Positions 12,250 to 21,092 of a stretch of DNA of 23,919 bases are shown here, in pieces. This stretch comes from CAZBKJ01 sp964492495 (GTDB lineage Bacteria; Patescibacteriota; Microgenomatia; UBA1400; UBA12028). Position numbers and translations under genes: made by a program. Each line of letters starts with the position of its first letter. Position 1 is the stretch's first letter. The DNA lies in assembly GCA_964492495.1 (NCBI GenBank), contig CAZBKJ010000021.1, positions 1-23,919 of the forward strand. The letters are read 5' to 3'. The notes beneath the pieces are model-generated. The model made no database searches. It saw only the letters and a program-made list of their open reading frames with translations, and was not told the origin of the DNA.

Positions 12250-13486
12250 ATATATTTCTTCTTTCTATCGAATCAGTTTGCTGGCATTGATGGGAGTATT
12301 TATCTTGGGACAGTTTGGACGCTTTGAACTGCCGCTAGGGAAAGCGATCTACTTTCAAGATATCATTCTCTCACTCTTTCTTGCTGTTTTCTTTTTTGAG
12401 AAACCAAAGCGGATACTCCATTTTCTCAAGACCTGTAGACTCGTTCAGTTGTTGGTGATCCTAAACCTGTGGATTCTCTTGACGATGCTTTTTCATTTTC
12501 AGGGAAGAGAACTCCTGTCACCGATACTGTATCTCGTACGATTTGATGTGATTATTCTCTTTGGTCGCAGTCTCTACACACTGCTACGGAAAAAAATCAT
12601 TACTTTTAAACAAGTTGAGACTGGTGTCTCACTTTCCATTGCTGGTATCACACTGAGTGGACTTTTGCAGTATGTATTCGTGCCTGACACAAGATTTCTC
12701 AAGCTACTGGGTTGGGATGATCACTACTATCGTCTGATCTCGACAATCTTTGATGCTGGGTTTACTGGAATGATTCTGGTCATTGGGTGTATCTTGGGAG
12801 TGCTGTCCATCCTGCGAATGATCGCTCCGGCACAAGAGAAAAATGGTGAAAAAATCCACACACAGCGACGACTCTTTCTCTCACTTTCTTTTTTCACACT
12901 CACTAGTGTCGCGTTACTCCTGACATATTCACGTGCGTCCTATGTCGCCTTTGCAACTGCCATCCTGTATCTGATTGTCTTGACCAGAAAGACGTCACTC
13001 TTCTTGCTTGTAATGCTCATGGCTGGTCTGCTGTTTCTTCTTCCTAGACCCGGTGGAGAAGGGGTGAAGCTGCTTCGCACGGCAAGTATCACTGCTCGAA
13101 TCGATAGTATGACAAGCTCAGTGACTGACTTTACACCCATAGAAGTGCTCATTGGAAAAGGCTGGTACAACAAAAAGGTTTCAGTACCAACATCACGTAT
13201 GGGAGAGTTTGTTCTCCCCAATCACTCATCTGCACCAGAAAACTCGTATTTGTTTGTCTTTAATAGTCTAGGACTTGTGGGAGTTGTGTTGTGGGGAATG
13301 CTTTTGTTTGGAACTCTGCACGTTCTTTCATTTGAAAAGGAAACGACGACTGTATTTCTGGCAGTCGGAGTGCATGCGCTCTTTACCAATACATTTTTTC
13401 ACCCATTTATTCTCTTGCTTCTTGTCGTCATCACGGCGAAAAACGCAGTAAGAGTTCTTGCACCGTCTCAACCTGAGCCGCGTTGA
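12242..13486 (+). CDS. O-antigen ligase/polymerase-type membrane protein
   Basis: The 414-residue protein has around 10-12 hydrophobic segments and one larger extracytoplasmic loop. The signature of the Wzy/WaaL family is visible: LLTYSRASYVAFATAILYLIVL followed by further helices, and the preceding YRLISTIFDAGFTGMILVIGC replaces the usual (S)GTFxNPN region. It would polymerise glycan repeat units or ligate a glycan outside the membrane, after the flippase two genes upstream. A weak GAGG nine bases before the ATG and the eight-base overlap with the glycosyltransferase suggest coupled translation. Its 3' end overlaps the convergent Ig-like gene by 56 bases. Polymerase and ligase cannot be told apart from sequence alone. 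Confidence 0.82.
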   Translation: MHKYISSFYRISLLALMGVFILGQFGRFELPLGKAIYFQDIILSLFLAVFFFEKPKRILHFLKTCRLVQLLVILNLWILLTMLFHFQGRELLSPILYLVRFDVIILFGRSLYTLLRKKIITFKQVETGVSLSIAGITLSGLLQYVFVPDTRFLKLLGWDDHYYRLISTIFDAGFTGMILVIGCILGVLSILRMIAPAQEKNGEKIHTQRRLFLSLSFFTLTSVALLLTYSRASYVAFATAILYLIVLTRKTSLFLLVMLMAGLLFLLPRPGGEGVKLLRTASITARIDSMTSSVTDFTPIEVLIGKGWYNKKVSVPTSRMGEFVLPNHSSAPENSYLFVFNSLGLVGVVLWGMLLFGTLHVLSFEKETTTVFLAVGVHALFTNTFFHPFILLLLVVITAKNAVRVLAPSQPEPR

Positions 13487-14135
13487 TGGCTTTGACCGTC
13501 ACTGTATTGTCGCCTTGACTTAATTGAAACTGTCCATTAAAGCTTCCATCTTGTGCGATAAACTGCAGTTTGTCGTTGATAAACACCCGACTTCCGGGAT
13601 CGGTTTTTCCTTTGATTCGGATTGGGTTTTGTTTTTGCTGGGTGATCGTTGTTTCATTGGCTGGTTCTGAGATTTCAAGCTTTGGTCCATCTTTGACGTA
13701 TGCGATCTGGACACTCGCGGATGGATTGCTTCGCTTTTCTGAATCGTCTTCAACAACGGCAGCAAATGTATTATTTCCAGAATCAAGCGAGATATTCTCA
13801 AAGGTGAAGTTACCGTCGCCACTTGCTTTCGTATCGCTATCTGCAACCCCATTTTTTAAAAGTATGACCTTTGAGTCTGCCTGGGCAGTTCCTTTAAGCG
13901 AAACCGTTGCGCTACTGGTAGCGGTAAATGGTTGTTCAAGGAAGGGTCGTTGTGGCAAGAATGCCGATTGCTGTTCCTCTGGCTTTGATCCTAAGTTGCG
14001 AAATGCGAGTATGCGAATAAATCCAGGGAGAATGACAAAGAGAAACAATAACCCCAGTGCTACCGTACTACCAAGATAGATTCCAATCTGGCGCAGGAGA
14101 AGACTTCGTTCGTGATGTTCTAGACGGGAGTGCAT
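13431..14135 (-). CDS. Membrane-anchored protein with Ig-like repeats
   Basis: The 234-residue protein has a short basic cytoplasmic start, one membrane helix (about residues 17-42, IGIYLGSTVALGLLFLFVIL) and an external part with two beta-sandwich Ig-like domains of the kind found in bacterial surface proteins. The first is ~70-150 (ATVSLKGTAQADSKVILLKNG...GNFTFENISLDSGNNTFAAVVED), the second ~155-232 (ISEPANETTITQQKQNPIRIKGKTDPGSRVFIND...GDNTVTVKAINAAQ). No catalytic motif is seen, so it is probably a structural or adhesion component. It converges with the polymerase gene, and the two share 56 bases at their 3' ends. The upstream spacer 14136-14175 is AGGGT-rich, and no clear promoter could be assigned. 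Confidence 0.78.
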   Translation of the reverse strand: MHSRLEHHERSLLLRQIGIYLGSTVALGLLFLFVILPGFIRILAFRNLGSKPEEQQSAFLPQRPFLEQPFTATSSATVSLKGTAQADSKVILLKNGVADSDTKASGDGNFTFENISLDSGNNTFAAVVEDDSEKRSNPSASVQIAYVKDGPKLEISEPANETTITQQKQNPIRIKGKTDPGSRVFINDKLQFIAQDGSFNGQFQLSQGDNTVTVKAINAAQVETVQELLLRFSP

Positions 14136-14197
14136 AGGTGTAGGGTAAAGGGAAAAGGGTCTAGGGTCAAGTATACTTCACTTTGGAATACACAAAA

Positions 14198-14869
14198 CTA
14201 AAAAACAATTGTATCCGCTATTTTCTCCAGAATCCTCGTAGACTCTTTAAGAAGTAACTCTTCTTGGCCGGGGGAAATTCCCTTAGCTTCACAATCTTTT
14301 TCAATCGAAACAAATACAGTATGTGTACTTGTAAGGTATTTTTGTGCAGATAATTCACCACATGAGCGTGTAAATATCGTTCCTTTTGCTGTCACGTATT
14401 GGTACTTTGCTTTTCCTTCAGGAGTAAGAATTGTTGAACCCAGAGGTATTGCATTGAGATATTGATCAAATCGAACCATTTTTTCTGGAGGAACATTCAT
14501 GTAATCCCATACGTTCACTGTCACGCTTTCTTCAAGCGCTATAGACAGTTCTTTCATTGTTGATCCTCGATAACTAAAATTTTTCACCACTACTTCTTTT
14601 CCTACAAACAACGGAGAGGATACCGTAAAAGCCGAAAAAGGGTAGCTCTCTCTTGTCTCTCCTATCAGTTCTGCTTTCGAATTGTTTGAACGGTCAAGTT
14701 CTTGGCTTAATGAACCCTGTCTTTGACGTAAATTTATCACTTCAGTACGAAGTTCAGCATTTTTTTGTACTAAATGAAAACAGAAAAATAAGAAGATAAT
14801 AGCGAATCCACCCAACAGCACAATGGCTGGAGAAAGATTTTTACGATTTGAAGATTTATTTGATCCCAT
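14198..14869 (-). CDS. Hypothetical membrane protein with short coiled coil
   Basis: The 223-residue protein is not recognised. It has a basic N terminus, a membrane helix (about residues 14-33, AIVLLGGFAIIFLFF), then a short coiled coil (~37-62, LRTEVINLRQRQGSLSQELD), and an extracytoplasmic domain with two Cys that might form a disulfide (SCGEL and DCEAK). Start choice: the frame is open to 15028, but that extension runs through tRNA-Thr and must be rejected. The ATG at 14869 follows TACGAT by seven bases and gives a normal membrane topology. It sits between tRNA-Thr and the Ig-like gene, all on the minus strand. Confidence 0.72.
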   Translation of the reverse strand: MGSNKSSNRKNLSPAIVLLGGFAIIFLFFCFHLVQKNAELRTEVINLRQRQGSLSQELDRSNNSKAELIGETRESYPFSAFTVSSPLFVGKEVVVKNFSYRGSTMKELSIALEESVTVNVWDYMNVPPEKMVRFDQYLNAIPLGSTILTPEGKAKYQYVTAKGTIFTRSCGELSAQKYLTSTHTVFVSIEKDCEAKGISPGQEELLLKESTRILEKIADTIVF

Positions 14870-14876
14870 ACAGCCA

Positions 14877-14882
14877 ATCGTA
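14877..14882 (-). promoter_or_regulatory. Candidate -10 box for the coiled-coil membrane protein
   Basis: TACGAT on the minus strand is followed by seven bases (TGGCTGT) and the ATG at 14869, without a Shine-Dalgarno. Confidence 0.4.
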
Positions 14883-14930
14883 CAAACTGTACCAGCACAT
14901 TGCAACAGCTCATCAAGGTGGTCTCTTTTG

Positions 14931-15001
14931 AGCCTTCTGTCAGAATCGAACTGACGTTCGCGGTTTACGATACCGCTGTTCTGCCACTGAACTAAGAAGG
15001 C
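14931..15001 (-). tRNA. tRNA-Thr (anticodon CGT)
   Basis: The 71-base cloverleaf on the minus strand has acceptor GCCTTCT/AGAAGGC (perfect), D stem GTTC/GAAC, anticodon stem GCGGT/ACCGC with loop ATCGTAA (anticodon CGT), variable loop GAAC, T stem GTCAG/CTGAC with loop TTCGATT, and discriminator T. CCA is not encoded. It lies 28 bases after the transketolase C-half stop, so cotranscription is possible. As an ACG-decoding ANN tRNA it would be a substrate of the t6A pathway encoded at 648-2868. Confidence 0.95.
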
Positions 15002-15029
15002 ATGTGGAGCGTACATTCTCCATGACAAA

Positions 15030-16031
15030 TCAGAGGTATTGTAGCAGTTTTTGTTTGGTTTTCCGACTGATTGCGCGCTGAACTGCTTTCACAATGGACA
15101 TGCTGTCCATCTCGTAGTGCGTATAGAGCTCTCTCGGACTCCCAGACTGTCCAAATGTATCTCTCATACCGACAAACTCAATCGGCGCTGGATACTCAGA
15201 CGCAAGAACTTCTGCAACACTGCTACCCACACCACCCGCAACTTGGTGGTCTTCCACCGTGACAACACATTGGGTTTTCTTTGTGCTACGCAAAATTGTT
15301 TCACGGTCTATTTTCTTGATAGTGGACAAATTTATCACTTCGCATGATATTCGTTTATTTTCTAGTATTTCACGAGCTTTTAATGCCTCAAAGAGCAGTG
15401 GCCCGCTCCCAATAATCGTTACATCACTTCCTTCGTGCCACACTTGCGCTTTTCCAATCACAAATGGAGTACTATTTGTCGTCAAAAGTGGTGATGGTTC
15501 GCGACCGACTCGGATATATGTAGGATCTTCTGTAAGCGACGCTGCTAGAATCGCTTTTTTTGTTTCGATGGCATCGCAGGGAACGATGACGGTGAGATTG
15601 GGAAGTACTCGGGTGATGGCAATATCTTCAAGTGCCTGGTGTGTGGCACCATCTGCACCGGTTCCAAGCCCGGTATGTCCGCCGATGATTTTGACGTTCG
15701 CTCTGCTGTAACACACACTGACACGAAGCTGGTCCCAGTTGCGTCCTGGGCTAAAAACTCCAAACGATGTGACAAATGGAACTTTTCCGGTGAGGGCAAG
15801 GCCAGCAGCTATGCCCATCATATTTTGCTCTGCTACACCACACTGGATAAAGCGATCCGGATACAGCTTGGCAAATTGATCGACTTTCATGGATGCAGAC
15901 AAATCCGCGGTCAGTACCCACACTTGTGAGCGTTTGCCTCCAAGCTCAAGCAGAGCATCTCCCACGCCATCGCGTGTCGCTTTTTTTTGTATCTGAGTTG
16001 GATCGGAAATCATCGCTAAAGACAAATTCAT
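15030..16031 (-). CDS. Transketolase, C-terminal half (split enzyme)
   Basis: The 333-residue protein carries the pyrimidine-binding and C-terminal domains of transketolase: TRDGVGDALLEL, DRFIQCGVAEQNMMGIAAGLAL with the catalytic Glu, FGVFSPGRNWDQLR, GGHTGLGTGADGATHQALEDIA, and VIVPCDAIETKKA. The C-terminal domain has VVTVEDHQVAGGVGSSVAE and FGQSGSPRELYTHY. The partner half is encoded at 20198-21055 on the same strand, with a 4-kb gene on the other strand between them. The two would assemble with thiamine diphosphate to move two-carbon ketol groups in the non-oxidative pentose phosphate pathway. Upstream, TAGTAT ends nine bases and an AGAGG ends three bases before the ATG; the start is not in doubt. 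Confidence 0.92.
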   Translation of the reverse strand: MNLSLAMISDPTQIQKKATRDGVGDALLELGGKRSQVWVLTADLSASMKVDQFAKLYPDRFIQCGVAEQNMMGIAAGLALTGKVPFVTSFGVFSPGRNWDQLRVSVCYSRANVKIIGGHTGLGTGADGATHQALEDIAITRVLPNLTVIVPCDAIETKKAILAASLTEDPTYIRVGREPSPLLTTNSTPFVIGKAQVWHEGSDVTIIGSGPLLFEALKAREILENKRISCEVINLSTIKKIDRETILRSTKKTQCVVTVEDHQVAGGVGSSVAEVLASEYPAPIEFVGMRDTFGQSGSPRELYTHYEMDSMSIVKAVQRAISRKTKQKLLQYL

Positions 16032-16163
16032 GTACCTCTAATACTACAGGAAACTGCCTCACTCACACTAGTAGGATGAAACTCCACTTTCTACGCTCAT
16101 CACTAGAGAAGATAACACGATCGTAATTTGAAGTTGTCTCATAGAGAGGCTATTCTAAGTATT
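16032..16163. promoter_or_regulatory. Divergent intergenic region, transketolase C-half / beta-helix gene
   Basis: The 132 bases hold the start regions of two divergent genes. On the minus strand TAGTAT (16041-16046) is a candidate -10 for the transketolase half. On the plus strand TATTCT (16151-16156) ends seven bases before the GTG at 16164. No strong -35, hairpin or operator-like repeat is seen. Confidence 0.4.
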
Positions 16164-19100
16164 GTGGAAAATCTCTGGCCAAAAATTAGTTACAAGACCT
16201 TAAAACTCGTACTCACTTGTGCGTGTCTTTTTGTACTTGTGAGTTTGTATACCCATCTAGCCTGGGGTAGTGTAAGCCCCTGGCTACAAACAGACTGGGT
16301 TGGTGGGAGTGGACAGAGTGCTTGGTTTAACAATACAAAATTTAGTACATCATCCGGAATCGATACCTCAACGACCGGACAACTGCAACTTACCCGCCAA
16401 ACAGAACTTTTTTCCAATACGGGATTTGAAACCGATACTACTGGTTGGGCACAATCTACCAGTGACTATGGGTATGAAGTGCTTGGAATTTCAAACTCCA
16501 ATATTTCCGGCTACTGGAAACTTGATGAAACGTCAGGGGGCACCATAGCAGATAGTGGATCACATAGCGCACCCGGTTCCTATTCAAATGTCACTTTAAA
16601 TAGCTCGACTGGTATCGATACAAAACCAGTCGGATATTGGAATGGATCATCAAGTTTCGGAAATATCTACTCGGCAAACCTCAATAGTAACTTCAATGGG
16701 GTAGAAGGCAGTCTTTCGTTTTGGTTTCGGGCAGAAGATAGTACCGTCTTCACTGACGTCAGGAACTATTACTTATTTGCCTTAACCAGTAGCTCCGGTG
16801 ATCAAATTTACGCACGGAAACAGTTTAATAGTACGACCAACATTTTGTTTAACTATCGAGCTGGAGGAGCTGATAACTTTTTCCAACAACCCATCCCAGC
16901 CCCCACAACTTGGAATCATATCGTCATGACCTGGTCTGGCTCTGCTACACAAATGAAAATTTATTTAAACGGAGCTCTTCTCACCACGGATACAAGCTTT
17001 GGGGCGTGGACCGGAAACCTGACGTCGACAGGCACCGTCATCGGCTCCATCAACACCACACCAGTAACGACCTGGAGAGGAAACCTAAGTCATTTTGCTG
17101 TTTGGAATACACCACTCACACTTGCACAAGTGACCAGCCTCTATTCATACAGTAATTTAACTATCACAAGTGACGCAGTGACGACCTATGGTGCGAGTGC
17201 AAAATCTGCAAAAGTAGTCGCAGGTGATGCTGGAAATTTCGTCCAAGCAGTCAATGTGGGAGATACGAGTACCTATGTTTTGCAAGCCTACGCATATACG
17301 ACTGGAGCCGCCGTCACGAGCGCAGATGCCCAGCTTTTTTATGATGGATCAACAATCAGCACAACCTACACCAGTCTCGGGAGCGGTTGGTACAAACTCT
17401 CTGGAACTCTCACTGGCACGGCTTCCAGTAAAGAATTTGGCGTTCAAGTAAAAGCTGGAAAAACTGTCTATCTAGACACTATGAGCCTCAGTAAAGGCTA
17501 CACCTCTTCGGGAACACTCACTTCTTCGGTTTTTGATGCAGAAAATTTGAGTGGGTGGGGAAACCTCTCATATACAACTGACGGAGTGCAGACTACCAGC
17601 GTAAAGGTTCGTACCTCAGCAACGGCTGATATGTCCACTGCGACAGCGTTTGCAAGTTGTACTGCTATTTCTTCCGGTACTGATATTTCTTTGAACTCTT
17701 GTGTCAGTGATAGCCAACGCTATGTCCAATACGAGATTAGTCTCTCCACTGCTGATGTGACAGTCACCCCAGTTCTCAATGATATATCCCTGAGCTTTAC
17801 CCCAGGATCTGTCTCTGCCACCACCTACTATGTAGACGCTACTACTGGCAATGACAACAATGCAGGAACTTCTAGCGGAGCAGCGTGGCAAACGGTTGCC
17901 AACGTCAATCTAGCAATGGCTTCTGGAGTGATCGAACCCGGAGACACTGTCTACTTTAAGCGCGGTGAAACCTTTGCTGGATATCTCAATATCACTGTCT
18001 CGGGAACCAGTAGTAACTCTCTAACGTTTGGGGCGTATGGCTCTGGAAATAAACCCATCATCAATGCATCTGGCAATACATCCGCCATCAATATAGCTGG
18101 TAAATCGTATATCACGGTTGATAGTCTCAATCTGAAAAACGCCACAACCCAAGGTGTGTATTTGTATAACAATGGCTCAAATATCACGATCTCCAATACT
18201 GATGTCGATACCACAACGAACGGGATGTACCTCAATACTGGGACGTTTTCCAATATCTCCATCTCAAACTCGACGATTACGAATGTCACCTATGGTATCC
18301 GCTCACTGGCAACCACAAGCGTGTCGAGTTTGACAATCTCAGGAGTTACGGCAAATTCAGGGACGAACGGACTTTTACTAGCTGACGCCGGAACTTTTTC
18401 TGGTGTCACAATTTCAAATTCAACTTTTTCAAACAATACCGGAGCCGGAATCTCAATCACAGGATCCCACAGCAACTTAACCCTGAGTTCCGTCACTGCA
18501 AATTCCAACGGAATACAAGGAGTGTTCATCTCTGGAGGAACAGGGAGCATGACCAATCTCACAGTCTCCAATTGTACGTTTAATTCGAATACTGATATCG
18601 GCTTGCAAATGAGTGGCACCGGGACGGGAGCCACCCTGTCGTATGTCACAACGTCGAATAACCTCTGGGATGGAGTAAACCTCAAAGATGACTGGACAGG
18701 CGTCGTGATCGATCACAGTACCTCAAACTCCAATGGAGTGGATGGCATTGGCGGTGATGGTGATGGCTACACAGCACACAACAATGCACAGGTCACCATC
18801 CGTAATAGTGTTGCTAGAAATAATTGGCAAGGAAATGTGTCATTTGTCGATGCCTCAACTGCCCACCTGGAATATAACGAATTCACCCATACAACCAGTC
18901 CGACACATGGTTCAGTCTGGGCAGGAGGGAGTGGAGATTTTTGGATCTATAACAACGTCATCTCAAGTGACGCCCAAACTGGCTATGGAATTGAGATCGG
19001 ACGACTCAATGCCAAGACGGTGCGTATCTATAATAATATTGTGTATGGATATAATTTTGGTATCTTCCAAGACACACCCTATGCCAGCACCGTGCTTGAA

Positions 19101-20201
19101 GATTACAATATCGTTACCCACGCAGGAACTCTGGGACGATCCGGCTTTACGAGTGGAACACATACCTTAACTTCTGATCCTCTCTTTACCAACCGAGCCG
19201 GTCTTGATTTTACTCTGCAATCAACATCTCCAGCCATCAATGCCGGAACCAACCTGAGTCTCACCTCAGACCATGTCGGAACTGTCGTCCCACAAGGATC
19301 TGCTCCTGATATCGGGGCATACGAATACGTCACACCAACAACTTCGTCGAGTTCACAAGGTTCATCGACGAGTTCAAGCTCAAATCCTGGCCCACCCCAA
19401 TGTACTGCGGGTGTACCTGGAGCCAAAGCACCTGTGATCTATGCTGCCATCTCTCAAAGTACGAGTTCCATCCTACTGTATTTCACCGATGCACAAAGTC
19501 CAATCGACCATTACGCAATTGAGTATGGAACCAGTGCAGGGAACTATACATTTGGCGCAACGAACATTGGAGCAGAAGGCACCAGAACCTATGTCGTTGG
19601 ATCCCTTAAACCCAATACCACGTATTACTTTCGAATTCGGGGTGGAAATGGCTGTGCGACTGGCGCATGGTCTAATGAACTTTCTGCAAAAACCGACTCT
19701 ACTTTCACTTTTAAAAAAGTCACAATCACTGCCAACGAACTTGAAGACGCGTCTGCAGCCACACCTGTACTGAAGACAAACGAAATCAAAAGGGATGAGA
19801 CACCTCCTTCCAGTTCGAATGCACAACCAGAGCCACTAGAACCAAAAGGATATACAGTCAAAATCAGTGTGCTTGATACAAAAAACCAACCGGTCAACGG
19901 GGCAGAAGTGACGATCCACTCAAAAGTCCAAAAAGCATTCACGGATAAAAATGGAGTGGCAGAGTTTGTCGATGTGGAACCTGGAGATCACAAAGTACTT
20001 ATCGCATACGATGGATATACTGGGGAGCAAAGCCTCAATCTTTCTGGAGATGTCAAAGAGTTCAAACTAACGATCACTGTTGAAACCAAAAATGTTTTCT
20101 ACAATCCTCGAGTCATCGCGGTTATTGCGGGTTTGTCTCTAGTCATCCTTGTCTTGATAGTTCTTCTGTTTCACTACAGAAAAAGAAGTGACCTCTCTTA
20201 A
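16164..20201 (+). CDS. Large secreted LamG/beta-helix/FN3 surface protein with C-terminal anchor
   Basis: In this ~1345-residue protein, residues ~10-35 are a signal peptide (LVLTCACLFVLVSLYTHLAWG). A LamG-like domain spans ~115-328 (GYWKLDETSGG, WNHIVMTWSGS, FAVWNTPLTLAQV), and a beta-sandwich region follows. A right-handed parallel beta-helix spans ~554-1055, opening with YYVDATTGNDNNAGTSSG and closing with SPAINAGT...PDIGAYEY, with many NxT/NxS rungs between. After a Ser-rich linker come an FN3 domain (~1087-1179), a carboxypeptidase-regulatory-like domain (~1229-1307, VLDTKNQPVNGAEVTIHS), and a final membrane helix with RKR tail (~1316-1337). It probably binds glycans or other cells. The frame also allows a TTG at 16128; GTG 16164 is preferred because TATTCT ends seven bases upstream. 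It lies between the two transketolase halves on the opposite strand. Confidence 0.85.
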   Translation: MENLWPKISYKTLKLVLTCACLFVLVSLYTHLAWGSVSPWLQTDWVGGSGQSAWFNNTKFSTSSGIDTSTTGQLQLTRQTELFSNTGFETDTTGWAQSTSDYGYEVLGISNSNISGYWKLDETSGGTIADSGSHSAPGSYSNVTLNSSTGIDTKPVGYWNGSSSFGNIYSANLNSNFNGVEGSLSFWFRAEDSTVFTDVRNYYLFALTSSSGDQIYARKQFNSTTNILFNYRAGGADNFFQQPIPAPTTWNHIVMTWSGSATQMKIYLNGALLTTDTSFGAWTGNLTSTGTVIGSINTTPVTTWRGNLSHFAVWNTPLTLAQVTSLYSYSNLTITSDAVTTYGASAKSAKVVAGDAGNFVQAVNVGDTSTYVLQAYAYTTGAAVTSADAQLFYDGSTISTTYTSLGSGWYKLSGTLTGTASSKEFGVQVKAGKTVYLDTMSLSKGYTSSGTLTSSVFDAENLSGWGNLSYTTDGVQTTSVKVRTSATADMSTATAFASCTAISSGTDISLNSCVSDSQRYVQYEISLSTADVTVTPVLNDISLSFTPGSVSATTYYVDATTGNDNNAGTSSGAAWQTVANVNLAMASGVIEPGDTVYFKRGETFAGYLNITVSGTSSNSLTFGAYGSGNKPIINASGNTSAINIAGKSYITVDSLNLKNATTQGVYLYNNGSNITISNTDVDTTTNGMYLNTGTFSNISISNSTITNVTYGIRSLATTSVSSLTISGVTANSGTNGLLLADAGTFSGVTISNSTFSNNTGAGISITGSHSNLTLSSVTANSNGIQGVFISGGTGSMTNLTVSNCTFNSNTDIGLQMSGTGTGATLSYVTTSNNLWDGVNLKDDWTGVVIDHSTSNSNGVDGIGGDGDGYTAHNNAQVTIRNSVARNNWQGNVSFVDASTAHLEYNEFTHTTSPTHGSVWAGGSGDFWIYNNVISSDAQTGYGIEIGRLNAKTVRIYNNIVYGYNFGIFQDTPYASTVLEDYNIVTHAGTLGRSGFTSGTHTLTSDPLFTNRAGLDFTLQSTSPAINAGTNLSLTSDHVGTVVPQGSAPDIGAYEYVTPTTSSSSQGSSTSSSSNPGPPQCTAGVPGAKAPVIYAAISQSTSSILLYFTDAQSPIDHYAIEYGTSAGNYTFGATNIGAEGTRTYVVGSLKPNTTYYFRIRGGNGCATGAWSNELSAKTDSTFTFKKVTITANELEDASAATPVLKTNEIKRDETPPSSSNAQPEPLEPKGYTVKISVLDTKNQPVNGAEVTIHSKVQKAFTDKNGVAEFVDVEPGDHKVLIAYDGYTGEQSLNLSGDVKEFKLTITVETKNVFYNPRVIAVIAGLSLVILVLIVLLFHYRKRSDLS

Positions 20202-21055
20202 TCCTGCTCCAGTTGCCCTCGAAGACTCCGAAGTTCGAGTAGTGCCTTGTAGGCTTCTTCTTCACCAGGTGTTTTTCCGTGCCACTCAAATTTATTTTCC
20301 ATAAAATCAACACCTTTTCCTGGAGTTGTATGCGCAATGATACACACGGGCTGATCTTGAATATGTACTCTTCCTTCCAAGGCATCAAGAATCTCACTCA
20401 TATCATTGCCATCGATCTCCATCACATACCATCCAAAGCTTTCATACTTTTCACGCAGTGGCTCAAGGGGCATAACGGAATGCGTAAAGCCATCAATCTG
20501 AATATCATTGCGATCCAAGATAACCGTGAGATTGCCAAGAGAAAACTTTCCGGCAGACATGAGGGCTTCCCAAGTCTGGCCTTCGTTGTGTTCTCCATCA
20601 CTCATGACACAAAATACGTGTGCAGGGGAGTTGTCGGCACCTAGCGCGATCGCCATCCCCACTGCCTGTGAGATTCCTTGCCCAAGTGGCCCGCTACTGT
20701 TTTCTATCCCGGCAAGATCAACTCTACTTGGATGCCCCTGCAGTCGTGATCCAAATTTTCGAAGCGTAAGGAGTTCTTCTGTAGGAAAGTATCCAGTTTC
20801 TGCCAAAGACGCATACAACACTGGACAGATATGCCCACAGGAAAGTACCAACCGATCGCGATCTTTCCAGGCTGGATTTTCTGGATCATGCGAAAGAACA
20901 GAAAAGTAGAGCGCAGAGAAGACATCAGACATGCCTAAGGGGCCTGCGCTGTGTCCTGATCCAGATGCAACCAGCATCCGGATGATATCCTCGCGAATAA
21001 CACCAGCTTTTTCTTGGAGTTCATGAAAAGATAAACGAAACGGATTCATCTCCAT
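20198..21055 (-). CDS. Transketolase, N-terminal half (split enzyme)
   Basis: The 285-residue protein is the thiamine diphosphate pyrophosphate-binding half: SGHSAGPLGMSDVFSALYF, RLVLSCGHICPVLYA, SSGPLGQGISQAVGMAIAL, and MSDGEHNEGQTWEA followed by LDRNDIQIDG, the GDG...N metal/diphosphate motif (here S-D-G). It pairs with the product of 15030-16031. Two start codons are close, ATG 21055 and ATG 21049. TATGAT at 21058-21063 ends eight bases before the second one, which would make that start leaderless, and no usable Shine-Dalgarno exists. Its stop codon shares bases with the stop of the convergent beta-helix gene: TTAA at 20198-20201 serves both strands. Confidence 0.92.
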   Translation of the reverse strand: MEMNPFRLSFHELQEKAGVIREDIIRMLVASGSGHSAGPLGMSDVFSALYFSVLSHDPENPAWKDRDRLVLSCGHICPVLYASLAETGYFPTEELLTLRKFGSRLQGHPSRVDLAGIENSSGPLGQGISQAVGMAIALGADNSPAHVFCVMSDGEHNEGQTWEALMSAGKFSLGNLTVILDRNDIQIDGFTHSVMPLEPLREKYESFGWYVMEIDGNDMSEILDALEGRVHIQDQPVCIIAHTTPGKGVDFMENKFEWHGKTPGEEEAYKALLELRSLRGQLEQD

Positions 21056-21092
21056 CCATCATACTGAGTTTGGAGGAAAGATACAAAGTGAG

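Noticed and set aside
14136..14175. AGGGT-rich spacer upstream of the Ig-like gene
   Set aside because: The units are irregular and the tract is short. I could not support a promoter, terminator or defined repeat.
14870..15028. Extension of the coiled-coil membrane protein to 15028
   Set aside because: These bases contain a complete tRNA-Thr on the same strand, so the extra 53 residues are translated tRNA.
17951..19942. Several minus-strand open frames of 100-130 codons opposite the beta-helix gene
   Set aside because: The Thr/Ser/Asn-rich plus-strand codons leave few stops on the other strand. The translations show no recognisable domain or start signal.
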